From positions 1 through 64,000 of the forward strand of contig NZ_VYQE01000001.1 of the NCBI RefSeq assembly GCF_008710275.1: a DNA stretch of 64,000 nucleotides, read 5' to 3'. Below are positions 16,598-24,657 of this stretch, one piece after another. Numbering within the stretch: position 1 is the first letter of the stretch; each line of letters opens with the position of its first letter. Position numbers and translations under genes: made by a program. The notes beneath the pieces were generated by a model that ran no database searches, was not told the origin of the DNA, and saw nothing but the letters and a program-made list of their open reading frames with translations. The stretch comes from Histidinibacterium aquaticum. Its GTDB lineage: Bacteria > Pseudomonadota > Alphaproteobacteria > Rhodobacterales > Rhodobacteraceae.

Positions 16598-16905
16598 GTC
16601 GCGTTGCGACTGCCAAGGAACCCGTCGGCGAACAAGCTTAGCTGCACGAAGGAGCGGCTTGGATCGGGCTCGAGGAGCTTGACCGAGCCGCGGACATTGG
16701 TCCGCGCGGTCTTGTTGTAGGCCAAGTTGTCGGGAGTGAGACCGATATCGCGGTTCATGACGGTGGGCGCTTGGTTAGCAAAGGTTGCGCACTGGTCCAT
16801 CCACTTACAATGATCCATATTTTTCGCGCAATCAAACGGTGCCACAAACCAAGTCTTCAAGTCGTGAGTTAGGCTGACACGCCAATGTCGATCTTGCAAG
16901 TCCAC
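16594..16905 (-). CDS. Small protein translationally coupled to the sigma factor
   Basis: A 103-aa frame whose TGA overlaps the sigma ATG (ATGA, 16594-16597), which argues that it is translated. It starts at GTG 16905; an internal ATG (residue 30) is possible. The N-terminal half is rich in Cys, His and Trp (DCAKNMDHCKWMDQCATF), which could bind metal. The C-terminal half (LLEPDPSRSFVQLSLFADGF) looks folded. I recognise no family. As first gene of the operon it could be a sensor or regulator of the sigma factor. Confidence 0.6.
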   Translation of the reverse strand: MDLQDRHWRVSLTHDLKTWFVAPFDCAKNMDHCKWMDQCATFANQAPTVMNRDIGLTPDNLAYNKTARTNVRGSVKLLEPDPSRSFVQLSLFADGFLGSRNAT

Positions 16906-17121
16906 TTACTCGAACGCCGTCTATCAGAGCCCAACGCGCTTAACTGGAAGGTGGATGATGGCAACTACCCAGACTATTGCTCTCGGCAAGACATGACCTG
17001 TTGGCCCTGCTCATGGGGAGAACTGCGCCGAAAGCGCAAATAGACCTTTTCAATCGTAGTCGTTGAATAAAATTTCTGAAGAAACCTCTATCCAAATATG
17101 AACATCTGTATAAGAGAAAGC
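16906..17121. promoter_or_regulatory. Divergent intergenic region before the defence operon
   Basis: About 215 bp, AT-rich at 17040-17100, between the leftward operon and the rightward small genes. It should hold the operon promoter. One candidate on the minus strand is TTCAAC - 17 bp - TCTATT (about 17064 down to 17037), but no match is strong. If the operon is read by its own sigma factor the promoter need not look like a consensus one. Confidence 0.35.
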
Positions 17122-17322
17122 ATGCCTAGTTTAAGCAGCCGCCTTTCCGCATTAGAACGCTTAAGACCAGAATCTGAGGTGGCGATAGAAATTGACCTGC
17201 CGCCCGATCTCGAGGCTCGCGTCCGCGAAGCGAAGGACGCAGGCACCTTCCCGAGGTCATTATCGACAGATGATCTGCTCTGCATTGGGCGTGCATTCAG
17301 AGAGGCGCGAGGGAGTGCATGA
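17122..17322 (+). CDS. Small unknown protein
   Basis: A 66-aa protein from ATG 17122, preceded by AGAGAAAG; an ATG at 17098 would add eight residues. It resembles a small ribbon-helix-helix-size protein (EVAIEIDLPPDLEARVREAK), a pattern seen in short regulators and phage-island proteins, but it is not clearly assigned. Its stop overlaps the next start (ATGA). Confidence 0.6.
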   Translation: MPSLSSRLSALERLRPESEVAIEIDLPPDLEARVREAKDAGTFPRSLSTDDLLCIGRAFREARGSA

Positions 17323-17753
17323 GCCGTAAGAACGGCCAAGATACGGGCCGAGGAGCAGATGGTAGGTTCGGGCCAGGCAATCCAGGTCGCCCCAAGGGCT
17401 CTCGCCATCGGATTACTCGCGTCGCCCTCGAACTGCTTGACGGGGAGGCTGAGGCCCTCACGCGCTGCGCGATAGAAGCGGCCTTGGATGGCGACGCAAG
17501 AGCGATGAGGCTCTGCTTGGAACGCATTGTTCCACCGCGTCGAGAGGCGCCCGTCGAGTTCGATTTGCCAGCAATTCAAACTTCACGGGACGCGTCGCTG
17601 GCCGCCGGAGCAGTGCTCGATGCAGTCGCTAGTGGGAACCTGACGCCCTCTGAGGGTGCACACGTCATGGCGCTCGTGGAGGGGTTCCGTAGAACCCTAG
17701 AGACCACAGAACTTGAGGCGCGGATCGTCGCGCTAGAGAGATCCGAAGCTTAG
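17319..17753 (+). CDS. DUF5681-like phage-associated protein
   Basis: A 144-aa protein. The N-terminus (GRGADGRFGPGNPGRPKGSRH) is the signature of DUF5681, small basic proteins found in phage and mobile-element gene sets, often near terminase or homing genes. The C-terminal half is helical with Glu- and Arg-rich stretches. It starts in a 4-bp overlap with the previous gene. It may be a relic of a phage module. Confidence 0.7.
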   Translation: MSRKNGQDTGRGADGRFGPGNPGRPKGSRHRITRVALELLDGEAEALTRCAIEAALDGDARAMRLCLERIVPPRREAPVEFDLPAIQTSRDASLAAGAVLDAVASGNLTPSEGAHVMALVEGFRRTLETTELEARIVALERSEA

Positions 17754-17821
17754 GCGGATTTGTCGGCCGTCGCTGGGCGCGTGCAACGATGCCCGACCGC
17801 TTCTACCGAAAAGGGCAAAGC

Positions 17822-18160
17822 ATGAAAGCTGACGACATGACCGATGACGAGGTAACTGCTGAGATCTTGGCGATCTACCGCGAACAGGACGCGTTCGGCC
17901 GGGCGGTGATGCAGCTCGAGGTCGCGGCGCTTACGCGCGGGGACCGAGACCTGTGCGAAGCGCTCTCGCAGTTGAGACTGGTGGGGGGCGGGGGCTTCGG
18001 GGACATGCCCGATCTCGTTCTTCTGGAGTGCCTAGGAAGGCTGCCTGACGAGGGCGAGCGGAACGCTTGGGGGCTAGCCTTCAACCTGAGCTACGAGGCC
18101 GGAAACCACGAGACCTTGGCGCGCCTCGAACGGCTGGCGCAGCGGCGGCTGGCCCACTGA
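17822..18160 (+). CDS. Small acidic helical unknown protein
   Basis: A 112-aa protein starting at ATG 17822, with AAGGG upstream; ATG 17789 would add eleven residues. The composition is acidic and helical (DDMTDDEVTAEILAIYREQD, later LLECLGRLPDEGERNAW). No family is recognised. It follows the DUF5681-like gene by 68 bp in the same direction, so the three genes may be one transcript. Confidence 0.6.
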   Translation: MKADDMTDDEVTAEILAIYREQDAFGRAVMQLEVAALTRGDRDLCEALSQLRLVGGGGFGDMPDLVLLECLGRLPDEGERNAWGLAFNLSYEAGNHETLARLERLAQRRLAH

Positions 18161-18334
18161 GAGCGGGCAGCAACGCGGTCATGTTCCAGACGGGAAAATT
18201 AGGGCGACCCCATCCGATCTCGGCCTGCCCCGTACGGATGCCCCTGAGGGTCCGGTGTTGATTGAGACCGAGACCAATGGACCGGTTTTCAGATCGCGTA
18301 GCGGATGGCCTGGCGCCATAGGCGGGATGGGACG

Positions 18335-18738
18335 CTATCCTCCCAGCGTCTTTGCAAGTGCACCGGCGATCTCGCCAAGCAGCTGACCAGCCTGAGTTGC
18401 GTCGATGCGATTCTCTCGAGCCTCTACTGCCGCTTCGGAGATCGACATCTGGCCGTCACCGAAATCGATAGCCTGTCCGAGAGCAGCAAGGCCCCGGGAG
18501 GTTAGACAAACACCCGTGGAGGCTGCGTGGCCCCGCTGAGACTCGAAATAGACTAGTCCTTCTCGGGCCATCCACAGAAAAGCGTCAAGGAAGAGCTTCG
18601 TCTCCCTCTTGGCTGCGATTTGGCCTGCCGGAAGCTTGCGGCGCTCGATCCCGTCTCAGCGAGTTCGAGCAGAATTCGACCGACCATACGGGCTTGGTCT
18701 TTATACCTATCCGAGAGATTCAAGTCTGATCCCTTCAC
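18335..18738 (-). pseudogene. Frameshifted small gene near the right island end
   Basis: Two minus-strand frames, GTG 18738 onward and the frame ending at 18335, join into one continuous protein if a single G is added at the GGG run (complement of 18650-18652). The joined product of about 133 aa reads smoothly: LSDRYKDQARMVGRILLELA, ETGIERRKLPAGQIAAKRET, KLFLDAFLWMAREGLVYFES, ending IAGALAKTLGG. The second frame alone lacks a plausible upstream start. It is either a disrupted gene, a programmed frameshift or a base-call error. Family unknown; the middle looks like a winged helix. Confidence 0.65.
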
Positions 18739-18794
18739 GACAATGTACGGTGGCGACGACGCTGCGCGAGCGAAACCAAGTGCGAGCCTATACC

Positions 18795-18813
18795 GTTACC
18801 CCTCTGTTACCCC
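18795..18813. repeat. Candidate integrase arm-type site, right
   Basis: Identical to the 19-bp tandem GTTACCCC-TCT-GTTACCCC at 250-268. An inverted GGGTAAC follows at 18824-18830. It lies 58 bp inside the right att repeat, a suitable distance for an integrase arm site. Confidence 0.6.
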
Positions 18814-18870
18814 CAAAAAATCTGGGTAACTCGGAAGCCCGGCTATCTGCGCCCAAGTTATTGATTTTTT

Positions 18871-18923
18871 TGGTGCCCCCAGAGAGACTCGAACTCCCGA
18901 CCCACTGATTACAAATCAGTTGC
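18871..18923. repeat. Right attachment-site repeat within tRNA-Thr
   Basis: Exact copy of 71-123. It supplies the 3' part of the tRNA, including the encoded CCA, the T arm and the anticodon arm, so insertion leaves a functional tRNA. Confidence 0.93.
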
Positions 18924-18946
18924 TCTACCAGCTGAGCTATAGGGGC
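18871..18946 (-). tRNA. tRNA-Thr (anticodon UGU)
   Basis: On the minus strand a 76-base cloverleaf folds: acceptor GCCCCTA/TGGGGGC, D stem GCTC/GAGC, anticodon stem ACTGA/TCAGT with loop TTTGTAA (anticodon TGT), T stem GGGAG/CTCTC with loop TTCGAGT, discriminator A and encoded CCA. It decodes ACA (and other ACN by wobble). The island is integrated at its 3' end. The iron permease gene lies 44 bp upstream on the same strand. Confidence 0.97.
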
Positions 18947-18990
18947 ACGCATCGCCGTCTAGCACGCCGTTCTCGCGCGCGGCAAGCGCC

Positions 18991-20649
18991 TCAGCGGTTC
19001 GCCCGGGCGAGAAGAGCGACGGCGATCAGGCTGACCGCGGTGATGGTGAGAGCCGCCGGCGCCGCCTCAGCGATATTCTCCAGCGAGGCCTTCTCGTGGA
19101 CGCGCGTCGCCAGCGTGTTGTAGTTGAACGGACGCAGGACCAGCGTGGCGGGCAGTTCCTTCACGCAGTCCACGAAGACCAGCAGCAGGGCCGATCCGAC
19201 CGAGGCGCGCACCAGCGGGACGTGGACCGCGCGCAGCGTGCCCCCGGCGCTCCGCCCAAGGGACCGCGCCGCCATGGGCAGGCTCGGCGGCACCCGGCCC
19301 AGCGCGGCGTCCGACGTGCCCTGCGCGATGGCGAAGAAGCGGACCACATAGGCCAAGACCAGCGCCGCGGCCGTGCCGGTGAGCAAGAGCCCCGGATCGT
19401 AGCCCGTCAGCGCGAGGATTCCGTCGGCGATCCGGTTGTCGAAGGCCGCGAGCGGGATCAGGATTCCAATCCCCAGCACCGCCCCCGGGGCCGCGTAGCC
19501 GATCGCCGTTACGGGCATCAGCAGGACCGGCAACCGCTTCCCCGTGAGGCGCACGCCATAGACCATGAAGAGACCGCCCGCGACGCAGATCACGGCGGCG
19601 AGCCCGCCCGTCACCACCGTATGCAGGAAGGCCCGGCCCAGTCCCGGCGCCAGCCACTGGTCGGCATCGGCGGCATGGCCGGAGATCACCGCCACCGGCA
19701 GGACGAATCCCAGCAGGACCGGGAAGAGGCAGGCCGCGCTCGCCGTCCAGGCCTTCGCGCCGGAGAGCGTCTCTCCCTCGATCGGCCGGACCTGCCGTGC
19801 CGTCTGGAAGACCCGGGACCGGCGGCGGGAGAGCTTCTCCACCAGCACGAGCACCACGATCAGCGTGAGCGAGAGGACGGCGATCTGCGCCGCGCCGCCC
19901 ACGTTGCCGGCCTGAAGCCAGACGGAGAAGATGCCGGTCGTCAACGTCTGAACCGCGAAGTAGTCGACCGTTCCGAAATCGTTGATCGTCTCCATCATGA
20001 CGACCGAGACACCCGCGGCGACCGCCGGCCGGACGAGAGGCAGACCGACACGGACGAACCGCGCGACGGGCCCCGCGCCCAGCGCGCGCGCGACCTCGAA
20101 ACCCGCGCCGGACTGCTCCCGCAGCGCCGCCCGTGCGAGGATGTAGACGTAAGGGTATAGCGCCGCCGAGAGCACGATGATCGCCGCGCCCCGTGTCCGG
20201 ATCTCTGGAAACCAGTAGTCGCGCGAGGTCTCCCATCCCATGGTGCCGCGCAACCATGTCTGCACCGGTCCCGCGTATTCGAGGAAGTCCACGAGCGCGT
20301 AGGCGCCCACGTAGGCGGGCACGGCCAGGGGCATCAGCAGCGCCCACTGAAGCCAGCTTCTCCCCGGAAAACGGTACATGACGACGAGCCAGGCCGCCCC
20401 CGTTCCGACGGCCGCCGTCAGGGCGCCGACGGAGAGCATCAGCACCACGGTATTGCCCAGGTATCGCGGCAGGGTCGTCGAGACGAGATGCGGCCAGATG
20501 TTCTCCGTGGGCGTCAGGGCGAGCCAGAGGACCGCGCCAACCGGCAGAAGCACGACGGCGGCGATCAGCAGCGCACCGAGGGACCAGCCGTCGGGCGCGA
20601 AACGTGGCCGACCGGCCCCCTTGGGAAGCTGACTCGTTTGCTCGGACAT
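18991..20649 (-). CDS. fbpB: Iron(III) ABC transporter permease (FbpB/AfuB type)
   Basis: A 552-aa inner-membrane permease with about twelve hydrophobic segments in two homologous halves, the double-length arrangement of FbpB-type ferric iron permeases. Each half has an ATPase-coupling EAA-like loop (EVARALGAGPVARFVRVGLP; AARSLGRSAGGTLRAVHVPL). I start it at ATG 20649; a longer open frame continues through the divergent gene and is not credible upstream. The matching ATPase (23454-24542) is 2.8 kb away on the same strand. No periplasmic binding protein gene is in the window. Confidence 0.9.
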   Translation of the reverse strand: MSEQTSQLPKGAGRPRFAPDGWSLGALLIAAVVLLPVGAVLWLALTPTENIWPHLVSTTLPRYLGNTVVLMLSVGALTAAVGTGAAWLVVMYRFPGRSWLQWALLMPLAVPAYVGAYALVDFLEYAGPVQTWLRGTMGWETSRDYWFPEIRTRGAAIIVLSAALYPYVYILARAALREQSGAGFEVARALGAGPVARFVRVGLPLVRPAVAAGVSVVMMETINDFGTVDYFAVQTLTTGIFSVWLQAGNVGGAAQIAVLSLTLIVVLVLVEKLSRRRSRVFQTARQVRPIEGETLSGAKAWTASAACLFPVLLGFVLPVAVISGHAADADQWLAPGLGRAFLHTVVTGGLAAVICVAGGLFMVYGVRLTGKRLPVLLMPVTAIGYAAPGAVLGIGILIPLAAFDNRIADGILALTGYDPGLLLTGTAAALVLAYVVRFFAIAQGTSDAALGRVPPSLPMAARSLGRSAGGTLRAVHVPLVRASVGSALLLVFVDCVKELPATLVLRPFNYNTLATRVHEKASLENIAEAAPAALTITAVSLIAVALLARANR

Positions 20650-20730
20650 CGACAGCGCCGTAGCCGAAAGCGGTTTGCCTGTCGAGTGAGCGGGGACTAG
20701 TCTCCCCGGCGGGCAAGGACCGGGGGCAGC

Positions 20731-21606
20731 GTGCAGATCGTCTATCATATCGGCGCGAATTGCACGGATGACGACCGCCTCCTTCGATCGCTCCTCAAGA
20801 ACGCGGACACCTTCGCGCAGGAAGGGATCAAGGTGCCCGGGCCGGGAAAGTACCGGCGGCTGCTGCGCGAGACGATCCAGAATCTGAACGGACGTCCCCC
20901 CAGTCCCGACACCCGCGACATCCTGCTCGACGCGATCCTCGACGACGAGGAGGCCGACCGGCTGGTGATGAGCCATTCGGAGTTCATCTGCGTGCCGAAC
21001 CGGGTCTTCCTCGACGGCGGCTTCTACAACCTCGCCGCGTTCAAGGTGGCTTCCCTCGCGCGGCTCTTCCCGGAAGACGCGCTGGAGCTGCACCTTGCCA
21101 TCCGGAACCCGGCCACCCTGATACCGGCGCTCTACCATACCGCCCACTCGGGCGACTTCAGCGGCTTTCTCAAGGGGGCCGATCCGCGCCAGCTGAGCTG
21201 GTCGGACGTGGTGATCCGGATCAGGTCCGCGGCCCCCAACGCACCGCTGACGGTCTGGTGCAACGAGGACACCCCGCTGATCTGGGCGCAGCTCATCCGG
21301 GAGCTCTCGGGCGTCGACCCCACGACCCGGATCGCCGGCGGCTTCGATCTGCTCAACGCGATCATGTCCCCGGCGGGCATGCGCCGGCTGCTCGGCTACC
21401 TGAAGACCAATCCGCCCCGGACCGAAGCCCAGAAACGCCGGATCATCGCTGCCTTTCTCGACAAGTACGCGATCGACGAGGAAATCGAGGAAGAGCTCGA
21501 CGTGCCCGGCTGGACACAGGAAATGGTCGAGGACCTGAGCGACGCCTACGAAGAAGACGTGGAGCGCATCGAACGGATGCCGGACGTCAATTTCATCTCC
21601 CCGTGA
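20731..21606 (+). CDS. Conserved-looking protein of unknown function
   Basis: A 291-aa soluble protein from GTG 20731, divergent from the iron permease by about 80 bp and four bases before the methyltransferase gene, so the two form an operon. The start MQIVYHIGANCTDDDRLLRS and a central LHLAIRNPATLIPALY vaguely recall sulfotransferase-like or glycosyltransferase-partner proteins, but no catalytic motif is clear. The C-terminus is acidic (DEEIEEELDVPGW). No function assigned. Confidence 0.8.
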   Translation: MQIVYHIGANCTDDDRLLRSLLKNADTFAQEGIKVPGPGKYRRLLRETIQNLNGRPPSPDTRDILLDAILDDEEADRLVMSHSEFICVPNRVFLDGGFYNLAAFKVASLARLFPEDALELHLAIRNPATLIPALYHTAHSGDFSGFLKGADPRQLSWSDVVIRIRSAAPNAPLTVWCNEDTPLIWAQLIRELSGVDPTTRIAGGFDLLNAIMSPAGMRRLLGYLKTNPPRTEAQKRRIIAAFLDKYAIDEEIEEELDVPGWTQEMVEDLSDAYEEDVERIERMPDVNFISP

Positions 21607-21610
21607 CCAC

Positions 21611-22786
21611 ATGACCGACCGCGTCCGCGCCCAGTACGAGGCCTATCCCTACCCCACCCGCGATCCGCGCGACGAGGCGACCCGGCTCGTGTCCGGCTCG
21701 CCCTCGGACCCGGTCGAGATCGATCACTTCCTCTTCGGCGGCCGCAGGGACTGGTCGCAGGGCACCCGTATCCTGGTGGCCGGCGGCGGGACCGGGGACG
21801 GGCTCGTGCAGATCGCCCAGGTTCTCGCCTGGGCCGGCGTCGAGGCCGAGATCACCTATCTCGACCTGTCCGAGACCGCGCGCGAGATTACCGAGGCGCG
21901 GGTCGCCGCACGCGGGCTCACGGGCGTCCGGTTCGTCACGGGATCCCTCCTGGACGCGGCCGAGCTGGGGCGCTTCGACTACATTGACTGCTGCGGGGTG
22001 CTGCACCACCTGCCCGACCCGCCCGCGGGATTCGCCGCGCTCCGCTCTGCGCTCGCCCCCGGTGGCGGGATCGGCTTCATGGTCTATGCGCCGCTTGGCC
22101 GGACAGGTGTCTATCCGCTGCAGGAGGCCTTTGGCGAGCTATTCGGCCGAATGACCGAAACCGAACGGCTGTCCGCCGCCCGAGAGGTCATGGAGCGGAT
22201 CCCGGCCGGCCATCCGTTCCGCCTCAATCCCCATCTCGGGGACCATCTCTCGAGCGATGCGGGGTTCTACGACCTGCTGCTGCACAGCCAGGACCGGTCC
22301 TACAGCGTCACCGAGCTTCTCTCGACGCTGGAGGCGACCGGGCTGTCCCTCGTTTCCTTCGTGCCCGAGGGGCTCTACGACCTGGAGCGCTTTCATCCCG
22401 TTCCGGAGGGGATGAGCGCGGCGCGGTCCATGGCGCTCGCCGAGGCGCTCGACGGCATGATGAAGGTCCATGTCGGCTACGCCGTCCCTCAGCCCGAGAC
22501 GCGCGCGCCCGCCACCGCAAGACCGGACCTCGTGCCGCATCTCGAGGGGCCGGCGGATCGCATCGCCGCCGCGCTCGCCTCGCGGGGCCGGATCGGCCTT
22601 CGCGCCGCCGGGCGGGCGGTCACAGTGGCACTGCCGACGCAGGACGCAGCCTATGTCGCGCGGATCGACGGCAGGGCCTCGCTCGGCGAGATCGGCGCGC
22701 CTCCCGAGACCTGGTCCCGGATCGAGGCGGCCTTCAGGCCCTGGAACCTGCTGCGCTATTCCTCGCTGCCGCCGCGCCCGGAGTGA
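21611..22786 (+). CDS. Class I SAM-dependent methyltransferase
   Basis: A 391-aa protein. The N-terminus RAQYEAYPYPTRDPRDE is typical of a bacterial methyltransferase group. Motif I is VAGGGTGDG near residue 60, with the acidic end of strand 2 at YLDLSE and motif II-III at FDYIDCCGVLHHLPDP. The C-terminal 120 residues form a separate unassigned domain ending in a winged-helix-like stretch. The substrate is unknown. It is paired with the unknown protein upstream. Confidence 0.85.
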   Translation: MTDRVRAQYEAYPYPTRDPRDEATRLVSGSPSDPVEIDHFLFGGRRDWSQGTRILVAGGGTGDGLVQIAQVLAWAGVEAEITYLDLSETAREITEARVAARGLTGVRFVTGSLLDAAELGRFDYIDCCGVLHHLPDPPAGFAALRSALAPGGGIGFMVYAPLGRTGVYPLQEAFGELFGRMTETERLSAAREVMERIPAGHPFRLNPHLGDHLSSDAGFYDLLLHSQDRSYSVTELLSTLEATGLSLVSFVPEGLYDLERFHPVPEGMSAARSMALAEALDGMMKVHVGYAVPQPETRAPATARPDLVPHLEGPADRIAAALASRGRIGLRAAGRAVTVALPTQDAAYVARIDGRASLGEIGAPPETWSRIEAAFRPWNLLRYSSLPPRPE

Positions 22787-22787
22787 T

Positions 22788-23063
22788 TCACATCCCCAGC
22801 GCGGACTTGTACATGTCCAGAACGGCCTCTTCCTCGGCGATGTCGTCTGGCTCGCGCTTGCGCAGGGCGATCACCTTGCGCATGACCTTGGTGTCGTAGC
22901 CGCGCGCCTTGGCCTCGGCCATGACCTCTTTCTGCTGGTCGGCGAGGTCCTTCTTCTCCGCCTCCAGCCGCTCGAACCGCTCGATGAACTGGCGCAATTC
23001 GTCGGCGGTCACGCGATAGCTGTCGGGTGCGGCATTGTTGTCGACCACGGGTGCATCGGACAT
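22788..23063 (-). CDS. gapR: GapR-type nucleoid protein (DUF2312)
   Basis: A 91-aa DUF2312 protein, matching GapR of Caulobacter in length and pattern: a coiled-coil N-terminus (LRQFIERFERLEAEKKDLAD) followed by the basic helix KARGYDTKVMRKVIALRKRE. GapR forms a tetrameric clamp on overtwisted DNA ahead of replication and transcription machinery and helps topoisomerases. I use ATG 23063, which gives the usual length; the open frame extends further upstream without reason. Confidence 0.92.
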   Translation of the reverse strand: MSDAPVVDNNAAPDSYRVTADELRQFIERFERLEAEKKDLADQQKEVMAEAKARGYDTKVMRKVIALRKREPDDIAEEEAVLDMYKSALGM

Positions 23064-23201
23064 CGGCTGGCCTTCTCGGATGGTGGCTGAGGGGCCTTTG
23101 CTAGCCCGCCGCAGAGGCCGCTTCAAGGGCCGATGGCGGCTCGGCCCTTGCACCGGCGGCGAGGCTCGGGCAAGTGGCCCCGGACCGAACCGGAGGACGG
23201 C

Positions 23202-23417
23202 ATGGACTGGTTGATCTGGATTGGCGCGGCGCTTTCGGTGCTGGGCATTTGCGGCATCTTCCTGAGCATCGTGAAGGTCAGCCGGGCCCGCCGGGCGGGC
23301 CTCTCCGACGAAGAGCTGCGGAAGAGGCTGCAGGGAATCCTGCCGCTCAATCTCGGCGCGCTCTTCCTGTCCGTTATCGGACTAATGGCCGTGATCGTGG
23401 GCATCGCCCTCGGCTGA
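23202..23417 (+). CDS. Small two-helix membrane protein
   Basis: A 71-aa protein starting at ATG 23202 with CGGAGGA upstream. Two hydrophobic segments (WLIWIGAALSVLGICGIFL; LGALFLSVIGLMAVIVGIAL) flank a basic/acidic loop (RARRAGLSDEELRKRLQ). Typical small inner-membrane protein of Rhodobacterales; function unknown. It is convergent with the FbpC-type gene. Confidence 0.8.
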   Translation: MDWLIWIGAALSVLGICGIFLSIVKVSRARRAGLSDEELRKRLQGILPLNLGALFLSVIGLMAVIVGIALG

Positions 23418-23422
23418 CCGGC

Positions 23423-23438
23423 CCGGACGATCGTCCGG
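23423..23438. terminator. Palindromic hairpin between convergent genes
   Basis: CCGGACGA followed directly by TCGTCCGG is a perfect 16-base palindrome in the 36-bp gap between two converging genes. Likely a bidirectional terminator or transcription pause; there is no strong T-run. Confidence 0.5.
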
Positions 23439-23453
23439 TATCGAATACCTGTC

Positions 23454-24542
<1,089 letters not shown>

Positions 24543-24612
24543 GGCGCCGCTATTCCGACCGGTCCAATCAGGATCGACGCCCGGAGATAGACTCTCGGAC
24601 CGGCGTGGACAA

Positions 24613-24635
24613 GCGTCCGCCCCGGGGACGGACGC
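24613..24635 (-). terminator. Hairpin after the SDR gene
   Basis: GCGTCCG (24613-24619) pairs with CGGACGC (24629-24635) around a nine-base loop; a second weaker hairpin lies beside it. Position fits termination of the leftward SDR transcript before the FbpC gene. Confidence 0.45.
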
Positions 24636-24657
24636 CTGTCCGGAACCGGACGGGCGA

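Larger units (their letters stand above)
71..18923. mobile_element. Integrative genomic island at tRNA-Thr, about 18.8 kb
   Basis: A perfect 53-bp direct repeat bounds the segment (71-123 and 18871-18923). The right copy is the 3' part of an intact tRNA-Thr gene. A P4-type tyrosine recombinase lies inside the left end, with an AlpA-like regulator behind it. The cargo is a restriction/defence cluster. No conjugation, replication or virion genes are visible, so movement would need integrase plus outside help. By eye the cargo is less GC-rich than the flanks and its reading frames are less biased at third positions. The integrase is at the end away from the complete tRNA, so the island lies downstream of the tRNA 3' end. 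Confidence 0.9.

Noticed and set aside
18991-21612. An 873-aa frame as one gene on the minus strand
   Set aside because: Only residues from 20649 on look like a permease; the upstream part is antisense to the 20731-21606 gene.
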